Shown: piece by piece, positions 1 through 8,594 of the stretch
Numbering within the stretch: position 1 is the stretch's first letter
Layout of the letters: each line of letters begins with the position of its first letter
Assembly: GCA_934654805.1 (NCBI GenBank)
Contig: CAKUGW010000007.1
Span: 1 to 46,572 of the forward strand
Direction: 5' to 3'
DNA length: 46,572 bases
Source of the DNA: an uncultured Kiritimatiellota bacterium
GTDB lineage: Bacteria; Verrucomicrobiota; Kiritimatiellia; RFP12; UBA1067
Notes under the pieces: generated by a model
Seen by the model: only the letters and a program-made list of their open reading frames with translations
Database searches by the model: none
What the model was told of the DNA's origin: nothing
Position numbers and translations under genes: made by a program

Positions 1-198
<198 letters not shown>

Positions 199-299
199 AA
201 GGCACGTCTGGCGTTCGCTGCGGTCTGCGCACGAAAGCGGAGCGGTGACGTCCGCCGCGAACGGGCCCCAGCTCAACGCGCCGGGCGCACGCGCCTGAC

Positions 300-647
300 G
301 TGCCGTCTCCGACATCGGCACTCGTTCCGATCCCCACCCCCTTCCGTCCGAACGCCCGGAGCCGCAAGGTTTTCGCCGCGCTGTGCGCCGCGTTCCTGCT
401 GGCCGTCCTCGCCCTTTCCGGACTCTTCGTCGTGGCCGAGGCCGACCACGACTGCGACGGGCACGACTGCCCCGTGTACCAGGAGATGCGGGCGTGCCTC
501 GACAACTTCCAGCTCGTGGGCAGCGCGTTGGGCGGCGACGTCCTCCGCCTGCCCCGGCTTCCCGCCGTCGCGGCGGTCTCGCGGCCCCCCGTCTACCGCG
601 CGCCGGCGACCACCCTCCGTTTCCTTTCCGTGAGATTCAATGAATGA
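300..647 (+). CDS. small membrane protein of the zinc-locus type, DCxGxDCP motif
   Basis: The protein has 115 residues and a GTG start. It has an N-terminal hydrophobic segment (about residues 25-46, FAALCAAFLLAVLALSGLFV) followed by EADHDCDGHDCPVYQEMRAC. Small proteins with this EADHxCxGxDCP signature often sit beside zinc uptake genes in gut bacteria, and a znuA-like gene follows 73 bases downstream, which supports the call. The end (TLRFLSVRFNE) also matches the usual tail of such proteins. The second hydrophobic segment expected between the Cys motif and the tail is poor in this copy, so an internal loss is possible. Function is unknown; a role in metal homeostasis is inferred from the neighbour. 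Confidence 0.5.
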   Translation: MPSPTSALVPIPTPFRPNARSRKVFAALCAAFLLAVLALSGLFVVAEADHDCDGHDCPVYQEMRACLDNFQLVGSALGGDVLRLPRLPAVAAVSRPPVYRAPATTLRFLSVRFNE

Positions 648-656
648 GCGCCGGAC

Positions 657-674
657 GAAGCCTTTGCGGGCTTC
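657..674 (+). other. short hairpin between the two zinc-locus genes
   Basis: GAAGCC (657-662) and GGCTTC (669-674) form a perfect 6-bp stem with a 6-base loop. No T-run follows, so it is not a normal terminator. It could be an attenuating or mRNA-processing structure before znuA. Confidence 0.25.
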
Positions 675-720
675 CTCTCATACGGCAGCTCATTTCATCA
701 GTCTCAACGAAAGGAAACAC

Positions 721-1533
721 ATGAAACATCCACTTTTTGCCGTGGCGGCGCTGTCTGTCGCCACACTTCTCGCGGCTTCGGCCGCACCCACACCGGCCGC
801 GCGTCCGAAGGACGTCGCGCATATCCTGCGCAGCGACCTCTTCATCCACGTCGGCGGCGAGTCCGACGGCTGGGCGGAGCCGCTGGTCGAGCGTAAGAGG
901 AAGGCGGGGCAGGGCGTCCTCGACTTCATGGAGACGCTCCGCGACGCCGTCAAGGCCGAGGAGGTCGTCGAAGGCATGCAGGCCGAAGACGACCATGACC
1001 ACGACCACGGACACGCGCACGGGAGGGACGAAGACGACCATGGCCACGACGACCATGACCACGGCCCCGAGGAGGTCGAGAACGACGAGCACGTCTGGCT
1101 CTCGCTCCGCTTCGCCGTCCGGCTGGTCGATGCGATGGCCGTGCAGATCGCCGCGCTCGACCCCGCCCATGCCGCCGACTACCGCGCGAACGCCGCTGCC
1201 TACGCGGCGCGGCTGCGCGAGCTGGACGCACGCTATGCGCAGACGGTCGCGAAGGCCGCGCGCAAGACCGTCCTCTTCGCCGACCGCTTCCCGTTCCGCT
1301 ACCTGGTCGAGGACTACAGGCTGAAGCACTACGCCGCGTTCGTCGGCTGCTCGGCCGAGAGCGAGGCGAGCTTCAAGACCGTCGCGTTCCTCGCCGCGAA
1401 GGTCGACGAGCTCCGCCTGCCGTGCGTTCTGACGCGGCGTCTCCCGCGCAGTTTCACGGGACTCCCGTTCGTTCGCGGGACGACAAGAAGGCCGTCTCCC
1501 GGGAGTCCGGCGTCTACCTCCGCATTTATATAA
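721..1533 (+). pseudogene. znuA: metal (zinc/manganese) ABC transporter solute-binding protein, damaged
   Basis: An intact signal peptide (MKHPLFAVAALSVATLLAASAA) and a good ribosome site (GAAAGGAAAC) are present. What follows matches cluster A-I metal-binding proteins: SDLFIHVGGESDGW, a His/Asp-rich loop (about residues 99-120), DEHVW, FADRFPFRYL and AAFVGCSAESEAS. Two defects are visible. The roughly 45 residues that should separate the signal peptide from the PKDVAHI segment, including the first metal-ligand His, are missing in frame. Similarity also stops after KVDELRLPCVLT, where the frame runs into nested inverted repeats, so the C-terminal lobe is lost. It is unlikely to bind metal normally. 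Genes for the ATPase and permease are not nearby. Confidence 0.75.
1459..1508. repeat. 9-bp inverted repeat flanking a 32-base spacer
   Basis: GGACTCCCG (1459-1467) is the exact inverse of CGGGAGTCC (1500-1508). It lies where the znuA-like reading frame loses similarity and directly next to the 38-bp palindrome at 1511-1548. Together they look like one structured insertion or repeat element. Confidence 0.5.
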
Positions 1534-1548
1534 ATGCGGAGGTAGACG
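1511..1548. repeat. 38-bp perfect palindrome
   Basis: The 19-base arm CGTCTACCTCCGCATTTAT is followed directly by its exact reverse complement, with no loop. It lies between the converging znuA-like gene (plus) and the NYN gene (minus). It lacks the flanking T-runs of a standard terminator. It may be a repeat-family element, a bidirectional processing site or a recombination footprint. Confidence 0.8.
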
Positions 1549-1648
1549 TGTCGCGGGGAACCGATTCGGCGTGGCGCCTCGCGGTCTCGATGATGAACTG
1601 CATCGGCACGGCAATCTTTCCGAATCTCGCCATGCAGTTCCGCCAGAC

Positions 1649-2170
1649 CTACGGCAGCACCGCCACCGAGTACCGTCGCACGTCGCGCGCGAAATCCCTG
1701 TCGTGCGTCCAGACGGACAGCCGATCGGCCAGCCCCAAATAGGCGGCCATGCGCACAAACGCGACGATGAGGCGATCCGCCCGATGCTCGCCCGTGCCGC
1801 CCGTGTAGGAAACGCGCAGACGGTCTTCGCGTGAAACACGCTCGTCCGCGCCATCGAAGACAATCCAGATCCGCAACGCCTGCGCCTGCGCCAGCCGTTC
1901 GTGTGCCTGCGCAATCAGCGAACGGCGATCCGGGGCCGCCTTCGACGCGCCGAGAACGAGATTCCATCCGTCCCAGACCTCCAGCCGCCCTTCCGGCGGG
2001 AGGCGCCGCAGGTCTTCTGCCGCCAGGAGCGCGAAGTCAAGATGCGCCTTCAGCGCGGCATTTTCGTCCCGCAACGCCGCGTTCTCGGCCTTCGCCTTCG
2101 CAAGCGCCGCCTGGAGTTCGCGCACGTGCGCCACGCGCGCGCCATAGATGAGATCCTGCGCGGAGGACAT
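1649..2170 (-). CDS. NYN (PIN-like) domain protein, putative nuclease
   Basis: The protein has 173 residues. An N-terminal Ala/Glu-rich coiled coil (about residues 10-50, LQAALAKAKAENAALRDENA) precedes a NYN/YacP-like domain. Visible motifs are VWDGWNLVLG (first acidic strand), IWIVFDGADE, YTGGTGEHRADRLIV and VWTHDRDFARDVRR; these supply the conserved Asp residues expected of the metal-dependent PIN-like nuclease fold. The family acts on RNA in ribosome- or tRNA-related processing. It starts 7 bases after the pyrB stop, so it is the last gene of this operon. No partner explains a link with pyrimidine synthesis. The 3' side holds the palindromic repeats. Confidence 0.65.
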   Translation of the reverse strand: MSSAQDLIYGARVAHVRELQAALAKAKAENAALRDENAALKAHLDFALLAAEDLRRLPPEGRLEVWDGWNLVLGASKAAPDRRSLIAQAHERLAQAQALRIWIVFDGADERVSREDRLRVSYTGGTGEHRADRLIVAFVRMAAYLGLADRLSVWTHDRDFARDVRRYSVAVLP

Positions 2171-2177
2171 GCGCCCG

Positions 2178-3254
2178 TCAGTAGCCGCAGTCCATGATCG
2201 TCCGCTCGAAGCCGAACGTCGCGGCGATGAGCGCCGCGCGGATCCACATGCCGTTGCGCATCTGCCGCCAGTACATCGCGCGCGGGTCGCGGTCGCAGCA
2301 CGTCGCGATCTCGTCGCGGCGCGGCAGCGGATGGAGGATCGCGCCCGTCGGCTTCAGCAGCTTCAGCTCCTCCGCGCCGAACTTGAAGCGCGAGGTGTCG
2401 ATGCGCGCGGACGCGCCCTTCGACGAGTCCCACTCGTCCTGGATGCGCGTCATGTAGACCGCGTCGGAGATCTTCACCGCGTCGCGCAGGCTGTCGCAGA
2501 CCTCGAAGGAGATGCCCTTCTTCGCGAGGATCATCACGACGTCCGCCGGGACCTGAAGCTCCTGCGGCGCGACGAAGACCTGCTTCACGTTCCGGAAGTT
2601 CGTGAGGAGGTAGGAGAGCGAGCGCACCGTGCGCCCGCGCATGAGGTCGCCGCAGAACGTCACGGTCTTGCCGTCGATGCCGCCCGACCTCTCGAACGAG
2701 CGCATCAGCGTGTAGACGTCGAGGAGCGCCTGAGTCGGGTGCTGGTCCTTGCCCGAGCCGGCGTTCAGGATCGGGATCGGACGGTCCGAGTTCGAGAGCT
2801 CCCACGCCATCTTCTCCGCAAGCCCCCGCTCGGGGCTGCGCATGATGATCATGTCGAAGTACGACGAGAAGGTGCGGATCGAGTCCTCCTTCGACTCGCC
2901 CTTGAACTCGGACGACGTCGCCGCGTCGCGCACGCTGCCGGTCGTGATGCCGAGCAGCTGGCAGGCGGCGAGGTGCGAGAGGAACGTGCGCGAGCTCGGC
3001 TGCGAGAAGTAGAGCATCGCGCGCTTGTGCGCGAGGACATTCTTCAGGTAGAGCGCGCCCTCCTTCGACTTGTTGATGAAGCGGATGCGGTTCGCGAGCG
3101 CGCAGAGCCGCTCGAGCGTCGCGCGGTCGAACTGCTGCGCGAAGAGCGTGTGGTAGGGAAGCCCGTCCCCCTCCTCGCGCTCCAGGTACGGACGCTTGGC
3201 GTCCAGCGAAAGCTTCGCGTAGTCTTCCCAGCTGATTTCCGTAAGTTTGTCCAT
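2178..3254 (-). CDS. pyrB: aspartate carbamoyltransferase, catalytic chain
   Basis: It catalyses carbamoyl phosphate + L-aspartate to N-carbamoyl-L-aspartate, the committed step of pyrimidine synthesis. The protein has 358 residues, longer than the usual ~310 because of an N-terminal extension of about 45. The carbamoyl-phosphate loop reads QPSSRTFLS, so Ser, Arg and Thr are kept while the last Arg of the usual STRTR is Phe. Also seen are KGESKED (active-site Lys), HPTQALLD, FCGDLMRGRTVRSL, MTRIQDEW and LHPLPRRDEI. The ATG at 3252-3254 is preceded by GGGAGAAG. No pyrI regulatory gene is adjacent. It follows the amino-acid permease by 35 bases, so it is probably co-transcribed with the transporter, which may supply aspartate or a related amino acid (inference). 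Confidence 0.93.
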   Translation of the reverse strand: MDKLTEISWEDYAKLSLDAKRPYLEREEGDGLPYHTLFAQQFDRATLERLCALANRIRFINKSKEGALYLKNVLAHKRAMLYFSQPSSRTFLSHLAACQLLGITTGSVRDAATSSEFKGESKEDSIRTFSSYFDMIIMRSPERGLAEKMAWELSNSDRPIPILNAGSGKDQHPTQALLDVYTLMRSFERSGGIDGKTVTFCGDLMRGRTVRSLSYLLTNFRNVKQVFVAPQELQVPADVVMILAKKGISFEVCDSLRDAVKISDAVYMTRIQDEWDSSKGASARIDTSRFKFGAEELKLLKPTGAILHPLPRRDEIATCCDRDPRAMYWRQMRNGMWIRAALIAATFGFERTIMDCGY

Positions 3255-3289
3255 TTTACTTCTCCCGAAACTGATCTCCCTTCGCCCGT

Positions 3290-3940
3290 TCACTCGTAGT
3301 AGGCGAAGTGACGCTCCAGCCGCGCCATCGCCCACGCGACGAGGCCGTTGAAGACGTAGTAGAAGACGCCGGCGGCGATGAGCGGCGCCATTGTCGTGTT
3401 CGCGGCGGCCGCCATCTTCGCGACGGTGAACATCTCCATCACCGAGAGCGTGAACGCGAGCGACGTGTCCTTCACGAGCGTGATCACCTCGTTCGTGACC
3501 GGCGGGATGATGCGCTTGACGACCTGCGGGAAGACCACGTGCGCGAACGTGCGGGCGCGGCCGAGGCCGAGCGACGCCGCCGCCTCGCGCTGCCCCGGAT
3601 CGATCGACTCGATGCCCGCGCGGTAGATCTCGGCGAAGTAGGCCGCGTAGTTGAGCGCGAACGCGACGACGGCCCCGACGAACGGCGAATAGCCGGAAAG
3701 CGAGACGCGGAAGAGGTAGTACGGCCCGAAGTAGACGAACAGCAGCTGCAGCATGAGCGGCGTGCCGCGCAGCACCGAGATGTAGATGCGGCACGCCTGG
3801 CGGACGACGAGGCGCCTCGACATCCGCCCGAACGCGACGAAGAGGCCGAGCGGCAGCGCGAAGACGAGCGTCAGGAGAAAGAGCTCGACGGAGACGCCAA
3901 GCCCCTTCAGCAGGTCAACGAGCAGCGACGCCAGGCCCAT
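3290..3940 (-). CDS. polar amino acid ABC transporter permease
   Basis: The protein has 216 residues and four to five membrane segments, the size usual for His/Glu/Gln (HisM/GlnP) type permeases. The N-terminal RIYISVLRGTPLMLQLLFVYFG and the cytoplasmic EAA loop (REAAASLGLGRARTFAHVVFPQ, about residues 138-160) are diagnostic. The single permease presumably works as a homodimer with the ATPase and lipoprotein encoded directly upstream; the gap to the lipoprotein gene is 9 bases. Substrate cannot be read from the sequence; acidic or polar amino acids are typical for the family. Confidence 0.9.
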   Translation of the reverse strand: MGLASLLVDLLKGLGVSVELFLLTLVFALPLGLFVAFGRMSRRLVVRQACRIYISVLRGTPLMLQLLFVYFGPYYLFRVSLSGYSPFVGAVVAFALNYAAYFAEIYRAGIESIDPGQREAAASLGLGRARTFAHVVFPQVVKRIIPPVTNEVITLVKDTSLAFTLSVMEMFTVAKMAAAANTTMAPLIAAGVFYYVFNGLVAWAMARLERHFAYYE

Positions 3941-3949
3941 CGCAAAAGG

Positions 3950-4735
3950 TCAGCGCAGGATGATGACGTCCTTGCCGTCGAACCACTTCGCGGAGATCTT
4001 CGCGGCCGTGCCGTCGGCGACCATCGCGCGGAACGTCTCGACGACCCGGTCGCGGAGCGCGACGTTGCCCTTCTTGAAGCCGATGCCGAACGTCTCCTTC
4101 ATGATGATCTCGTCCAGCTGCACGAACTTGCCGGGCATGTCGGCCATCTTCTTCTTCGCGACGCCGACGTCGAGCGCGACCGCATCGACCGCGCCGGACT
4201 CCAGCGCCATGACGGCGGAGTTGTAGTCGGCCGTGACGCGCAGCTCCTTGAAGGTCTTGCCGAGCGCGGCGACGGCGGGCTTCTCCCCGTCCTTGCCCGA
4301 CAGGGCCTTCTGGACGGGCGTGTCGGTCTGCACGGCGACCGTCTTGCCCGCGAGGTCCTTGAGCGCCTTGACCGGCGAGCCGGCCTTCACGAGCACGACC
4401 TGCGAGTTGTCGACGTAGGCCGGGCTCCACTCGTAGTCGTTCTCGCGGCTCTGCATGGTGAAGCCGTTCCAGATGCAGTCGATCTTCGCGGAGTTGAGCT
4501 GCATGTCCTTCGCGTCCCAGTTGATCGGGCAGGCGACGAACGTCCAGCCGCGCCGCGCGCACACCTCGCGGGCGAGGTCGAGGTCAAATCCCTTGTACTC
4601 CGTGCCATCCTTGAAGCCGTAGGGCGGGAACTCGGCGTCGAAGCCGACGATGAACCTGCCGTCCGTGAGGGTGGAGCGCTGGGAGCAGCCGACGAGCGCG
4701 AGGGCTGCGGCGAGAGCGAGCATGAGTTTCTTCAT
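3950..4735 (-). CDS. amino acid ABC transporter substrate-binding lipoprotein
   Basis: The protein has 261 residues. A lipoprotein signal with the lipobox ALVGC (Cys17) anchors it on the outside of the inner membrane. The SBP family 3 fold is shown by FIVGFDAEFPPYGFKDGTEYKGFDLDLAREV (about residues 27-58) and by QLNSAKIDCIWNGFT, KTVAVQTDTP and ALESGAVDAVALD. The conserved Arg and Asp that hold the amino acid alpha-groups fall in the MQSREND region and in VDAVALD. The ribosome site AAGGAAAC is present. It sits 12 bases after the ATPase gene and 9 before the permease gene, forming a compact transporter operon. Confidence 0.92.
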   Translation of the reverse strand: MKKLMLALAAALALVGCSQRSTLTDGRFIVGFDAEFPPYGFKDGTEYKGFDLDLAREVCARRGWTFVACPINWDAKDMQLNSAKIDCIWNGFTMQSRENDYEWSPAYVDNSQVVLVKAGSPVKALKDLAGKTVAVQTDTPVQKALSGKDGEKPAVAALGKTFKELRVTADYNSAVMALESGAVDAVALDVGVAKKKMADMPGKFVQLDEIIMKETFGIGFKKGNVALRDRVVETFRAMVADGTAAKISAKWFDGKDVIILR

Positions 4736-4747
4736 TTCTGTGTTTCC

Positions 4748-5506
4748 TTAGTTTTTGGAGTTGAGTTCACCTTGGATCTTGCCGAGGAATTCGCCGAGAC
4801 GCCCCCCGTGCTTCCGACCGAAGATCTCGTCCGGCGCGCCCTCGGCGGCAATCGTGCCGCCCTCGAGGAAGAGGACGCGGCTCGCCACGTCGCGGGCGAA
4901 GCGCATCTCGTGCGTGACGACGACCATCGTCATGCCGTTCTTCGCGAGGTCCTTCATGACGTCGAGGACTTCGCCGACCATCTCCGGGTCGAGCGCGGAC
5001 GTCGGCTCGTCGAAGAGCATCACCTTCGGCTCCATCGCGAGCGAGCGGACGATCGCGACGCGCTGCTTCTGGCCGCCCGAAAGCTGCTGCGGATAGGCCG
5101 CCGCCTTGTCGGCGAGCCCCACGCGGTCGAGGAGGGCGAGCGCCTCGCGCGCCGCGACGTCCTTCGCCTTGCCGCGCACGAGGCGCGGCGCGAGCGTGAT
5201 GTTGTCGAGGATCGAGAGGTGCGGGAAGAGGTTGAAGTGCTGGAAGACCATCCCCATCTCGCTGCGGAGGCGGTTCTTCGTCGCCTCGTCCGCCCGGACG
5301 ATGTCCGTGCCGTCGAAGACGATCTCGCCCTCGGTCGGCTGCTCGAGGAGGTTCATGCAGCGGAGGAACGTCGACTTGCCGCCGCCGGACGGGCCGATCA
5401 TGACGACGACCTCGCCGGGACGGATGTCCGTCGAAAGACCCTTGAGGACTTCAAGGCAGCCGAAGGACTTGCGCAGGTTCCGGATTTTGAGTAGTGTTTC
5501 AGACAT
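4748..5506 (-). CDS. polar amino acid ABC transporter ATP-binding protein
   Basis: The protein has 252 residues. All ABC motifs are intact: Walker A GPSGGGKST (about residues 38-46), Q-loop VFQHFNLFPH, signature LSGGQKQRVAI, Walker B VMLFDEPTSALD and H-loop VVVTHEMRFA. The GlnQ/HisP-type features FGCLEVLKGL and ALDPEMVGEVLDVM point to amino-acid import. It is the first gene of the operon ATPase, lipoprotein, permease, pyrB, NYN. The frame is open further upstream, but the ATG at 5504-5506 gives the family-typical start MSETLLKIRNL and lies about 50 bases after the predicted -10 element. Confidence 0.93.
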   Translation of the reverse strand: MSETLLKIRNLRKSFGCLEVLKGLSTDIRPGEVVVMIGPSGGGKSTFLRCMNLLEQPTEGEIVFDGTDIVRADEATKNRLRSEMGMVFQHFNLFPHLSILDNITLAPRLVRGKAKDVAAREALALLDRVGLADKAAAYPQQLSGGQKQRVAIVRSLAMEPKVMLFDEPTSALDPEMVGEVLDVMKDLAKNGMTMVVVTHEMRFARDVASRVLFLEGGTIAAEGAPDEIFGRKHGGRLGEFLGKIQGELNSKN

Positions 5507-5555
5507 GGTTAAAGCGATTCCGGCCAGACAGTCGCCTGACGAGACGGTTTCGGGA

Positions 5556-5564
5556 AGTATATCA
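5556..5564 (-). promoter_or_regulatory. extended -10 promoter for the amino-acid transporter/pyrB operon
   Basis: On the minus strand TGATATACT is an extended -10 (TGn plus TATACT at 5556-5561). No good -35 is visible. It lies about 50 bases before the ATPase start codon. Confidence 0.5.
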
Positions 5565-5652
5565 TTTTTGAGCGGACATTGGTAGGGCACCCGGCGACGT
5601 CCGACCAATTCGCGAACGTTGCTTGTGAGCGCGGTCGGCGCAAACGGCCGCA

Positions 5653-8469
5653 TCAGCGAACGATGTACAGGAGGCTCGTCCCCACGCCGAGGACGCGCAC
5701 GCGGAAGTCGCGGAAGCCGAGCGGGGCCTCGCGCCCCGACTCGTACGCCTTGCGGCAGTAGACGCGCGCCTCGACCGTCGCGCCGCGCGGGAGGCGGAAA
5801 TCGGCCGCGCACGTGACATTCGTCCGCGTGCTCGCGAGATCCGGCGCGATGTCCGCCACCGTGTAGGTCGATCTGTATTCGCCCACCGTCGTCCAGTCGC
5901 TTGCCGTGCCGTCCGGACGGATCGCCCGGCACTGGATCGCCAGCGACTTCTCGCACGTGTTGGCCGCGTTGAGCTGGGCGAAGACGCCTGTCAGCTCGAG
6001 GCGGCGCGCGGCGAAGGCGTCCGTGCGGATCGTCAGGCGGCATTCAGCGTCCTTCACCTCGGCAACGGTGTCGGGCGAACCCGGCACGAGCACGGCCCAG
6101 TTCGCGCCGAAGACGTTCGTGCAGACATAGGCGCCGACATTCAGCTGTTTCGCCGCGTCGCGGCTCGTCAGCTCGAATCGCTCTTCTCCCTGGACGAGAA
6201 AGCGGAACGGCGATTCCGAGATGTCCCAGCTCTTGCCGCCGGGCGACGGCACGTCTTCCAAGGCGAAAGCGGTCGAGACGTCCACCCCCTGCATCGTCAC
6301 GACCCTCTCGCGCCAGTCCGCGAGCGCGGCAGGGTCAATCGTCAGCGGCTCCGTCCAGTCGCTGCACAGCCCGTCCGCGTCCTGCGCCGCAAGCGAGACG
6401 AAAAGCGCCGCATCCCCGTCAGCCGCCGCGAGATCGTAGGCGGCGGACACGCCGCAGTCGGCGAGCAGATGCTCGTTGGTGCCGACGGCCACCGCCGTGT
6501 AGTTGCGGACAATCGCAATGTCGTCCAGCAGGGCGCGCCCGTCTTTCGGTGTGCCGAAGACGGATTCGATGAGCAGCGACTCGCCGTCCGCGCACGTGCC
6601 TGGAATCGGGAAGGCGCATTCCGTCCAGCCGGCGGCGAGCGTCGCCGAACGCCCAAGCTCGTTCGTCTGGGCGCCATCGGCCGAAAGCGTCGCCGCACGG
6701 AGCGTGACGCCCGAGTTCTCCTTGCCCGTGCCGCGCTTGGCCGTCACGACGAGCGTGAGTCCGTCCCCGGACACGCCCAGCCGCTTTGAGACGAGCGCGC
6801 CCGTCTTCTCCTCCGTCCCGATCTTGAGGGCGGACGCCTCCGTCGCCAGGGCCGCCGAAACGCTGCGCGCGGCATCCCAGCCGCCCGCGCCACGGTCCGT
6901 GTAGAGGCGGAACTTCTCCTCGCTGTTGACGCTGACGGTGCTGTTGGTGGCCGGTGCGGCGGCGAACGTCTCGCGCCAGAGGACGTCGTCTTCCGTCACG
7001 GCGTCGAGGCCGCCGGACGTCCGCGCGACCGACCACACGCGCAGCCTCACGTTCGTCGCGCCGTCCGGCACGTTCCAGCCGACGCGAATCCGCCCGTCGG
7101 GCAGACGGCCCGCGCGAATGCGCGACGGGGCCGCAAGGCCGGGCGGATCGTCTTTCCCCTCTCCACCGCCTTCCGCCGGCTTCGAGTCGGCAAGCGCCAC
7201 GCGAAACGGATCCGTCCACGCCGACCGCTCGCCGCCGTAGGCCGTGCGCGCCTCGAGCCAGAGGTTCGTGCCGCCCGTCGGCACGGTCACCTCGGCCGCG
7301 TTGCCGACGCCAGGCGACACGTCGGATGCGGCGTTCGTGACGACGGATTCCGGCACGTAGGCGCCCGGCGCGCAGATGGCGAGGTCGTAGATGAGCGTCT
7401 GCTCGGAAGCGTAGTTGGTGATGGAGTGGACAAAGATGCGGTCGGTGTCCGCGAGCGCGGGCAGGGGAACAGGACAGTCACGTGGTGTCTTCGTGATCGC
7501 AACGTCCGCCACATGCGACGTCACGACGCCCGAAATGACGGAAACAGGAAGGACGCCCATGCTGACGTCACGGGTCGCCGCGCGAATGACAAGCGTGTGC
7601 CCTTCCGCGAGATCACGCCTCGGCGGCGGCATGGTCAGCGAGCCGGACTCGTGAGAGTCCCATCCGATGAGCAACGCGCCCGCAACGGACGGCCGACGCA
7701 CGTTCAACGAGTCCCAATCGGCGAGGCCAAGCGACGCCAAATCGGTTGCGCCGAGCTTCGTTGCCTTCTCTGCGGCGGGCACGCTGTCGAACGACTTCCG
7801 CCACAGCGTCTCGGAGTCGCCGATGCCACCGGCGGTCGCGGTGCTGAACGTGCGCCATTCGCTTTCCGAAAGGCCCTCCGCGAGATCCCAGCTCACGCGC
7901 ACGCGGCGCGCGGCGGCATCCACGACCTCCGTGCGCAGGCTTGTCGGCGGCTCGGCGCGAATCGCGTCGTCCTCAAAGGTCACGGAGGACAAGACCAGGT
8001 TTCCGCTGTCTTTCGTGTAGGCGATCTTGACCTGTCGGCAGTCGAAATCGGCCAGCGGCGTCGCGTAGGAATCGGAGCAGAGATTTGTCGGCGAGCCGGG
8101 CAGCCCCGACTCGGAAAAGAGAATCCGGTAGCCGGTGCCTGTTGCGGCGCGGCCAAGGACTTCGACCTTTGACGAGTTTCCAGTCCCTGCTTTAACGCAC
8201 TTGAACGCGAGCGAGACGGTGCGAATGCGGGCCGAATGGACAGGACTTTCAATGGCAACCGTGTCGCCCTTGCTTTTAGGCGCAAGCTTTCGTCCGGCAG
8301 GAGACTGCGACGTCTTTTCCTGCGCACTTGACTGTGACAGATCCCACCCGTTCGTGTGGACGGGCGCGGCCGGGTCGAACGACACCGTCCAGTTTGCGGC
8401 GTAGGCCGGGCCGGCAACGCACGCGCCGAGCGCGCCAAGAGTTCCGAGACTTATCCGAACGACCTTCAT
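5653..8469 (-). CDS. large exported fibronectin-type-III surface protein
   Basis: The protein has 938 residues. The start at 8467-8469 is chosen because AGGAGCAGGAT precedes it and a signal peptide follows (MKVVRISLGTLGALGACVAGPAYAA). The body contains at least two FN3-like modules, beginning near PPTSLRTEVVDAAARRVRVS (about residue 180) and APSRIRAGRLPDGRIRVGW (about residue 465). Between and after them are jelly-roll-like segments with SVTFEDDAI and LLDDIAIVRNYTA, patterns seen in concanavalin A-like or discoidin-like carbohydrate-binding modules. No catalytic motif is recognised. The C-terminus ends GVGTSLLYIVR, a hydrophobic tail closed by Arg that is shared with other exported proteins here. 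A role in glycan or host-surface binding is inferred. It stands alone between two unrelated transcription units. Confidence 0.6.
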   Translation of the reverse strand: MKVVRISLGTLGALGACVAGPAYAANWTVSFDPAAPVHTNGWDLSQSSAQEKTSQSPAGRKLAPKSKGDTVAIESPVHSARIRTVSLAFKCVKAGTGNSSKVEVLGRAATGTGYRILFSESGLPGSPTNLCSDSYATPLADFDCRQVKIAYTKDSGNLVLSSVTFEDDAIRAEPPTSLRTEVVDAAARRVRVSWDLAEGLSESEWRTFSTATAGGIGDSETLWRKSFDSVPAAEKATKLGATDLASLGLADWDSLNVRRPSVAGALLIGWDSHESGSLTMPPPRRDLAEGHTLVIRAATRDVSMGVLPVSVISGVVTSHVADVAITKTPRDCPVPLPALADTDRIFVHSITNYASEQTLIYDLAICAPGAYVPESVVTNAASDVSPGVGNAAEVTVPTGGTNLWLEARTAYGGERSAWTDPFRVALADSKPAEGGGEGKDDPPGLAAPSRIRAGRLPDGRIRVGWNVPDGATNVRLRVWSVARTSGGLDAVTEDDVLWRETFAAAPATNSTVSVNSEEKFRLYTDRGAGGWDAARSVSAALATEASALKIGTEEKTGALVSKRLGVSGDGLTLVVTAKRGTGKENSGVTLRAATLSADGAQTNELGRSATLAAGWTECAFPIPGTCADGESLLIESVFGTPKDGRALLDDIAIVRNYTAVAVGTNEHLLADCGVSAAYDLAAADGDAALFVSLAAQDADGLCSDWTEPLTIDPAALADWRERVVTMQGVDVSTAFALEDVPSPGGKSWDISESPFRFLVQGEERFELTSRDAAKQLNVGAYVCTNVFGANWAVLVPGSPDTVAEVKDAECRLTIRTDAFAARRLELTGVFAQLNAANTCEKSLAIQCRAIRPDGTASDWTTVGEYRSTYTVADIAPDLASTRTNVTCAADFRLPRGATVEARVYCRKAYESGREAPLGFRDFRVRVLGVGTSLLYIVR

Positions 8470-8548
8470 ATCCTGCTCCTTTCGCCTGACTGGCAGGCCT
8501 GGCAAGTGAACCGACACGCAAGCAAACGGACACGAAAACGCGAGGGCC

Positions 8549-8584
8549 GCAAAATGCACCCCCAACGCAAAATGCACCCCCAAC
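8549..8584. repeat. two tandem 18-bp repeats in the 5' leader of the surface-protein gene
   Basis: GCAAAATGCACCCCCAAC occurs at 8549-8566 and again, identically, at 8567-8584. On the minus strand this lies immediately downstream of the predicted transcription start, so the mRNA would begin with the tandem copies. Copy-number change by slippage is possible. Confidence 0.85.
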
Positions 8585-8594
8585 GACGGTTGAA

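Noticed and set aside
1329..1967. Minus-strand frame of 212 codons across the 38-bp palindrome
   Set aside because: It overlaps the NYN gene in another frame and lacks any family motif; the palindrome gives matching peptides on both strands by symmetry.
2148..5494. Long plus-strand open frames opposite pyrB and the ABC transporter (383 and 728 codons)
   Set aside because: They are rich in Arg, Glu, Asp, Val and His in the manner of antisense frames of GC-rich genes, have no recognisable motif, and the minus strand carries clear conserved genes.
5481..5495. Half-site TTGAGTAGTG resembling the palindromic operator
   Set aside because: It has no second arm and lies within the conserved coding sequence of the ABC ATPase, so a chance match is more likely.
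8549..8584. CRISPR-like direct repeats
   Set aside because: Only two adjacent copies without spacers and no cas genes in the window.
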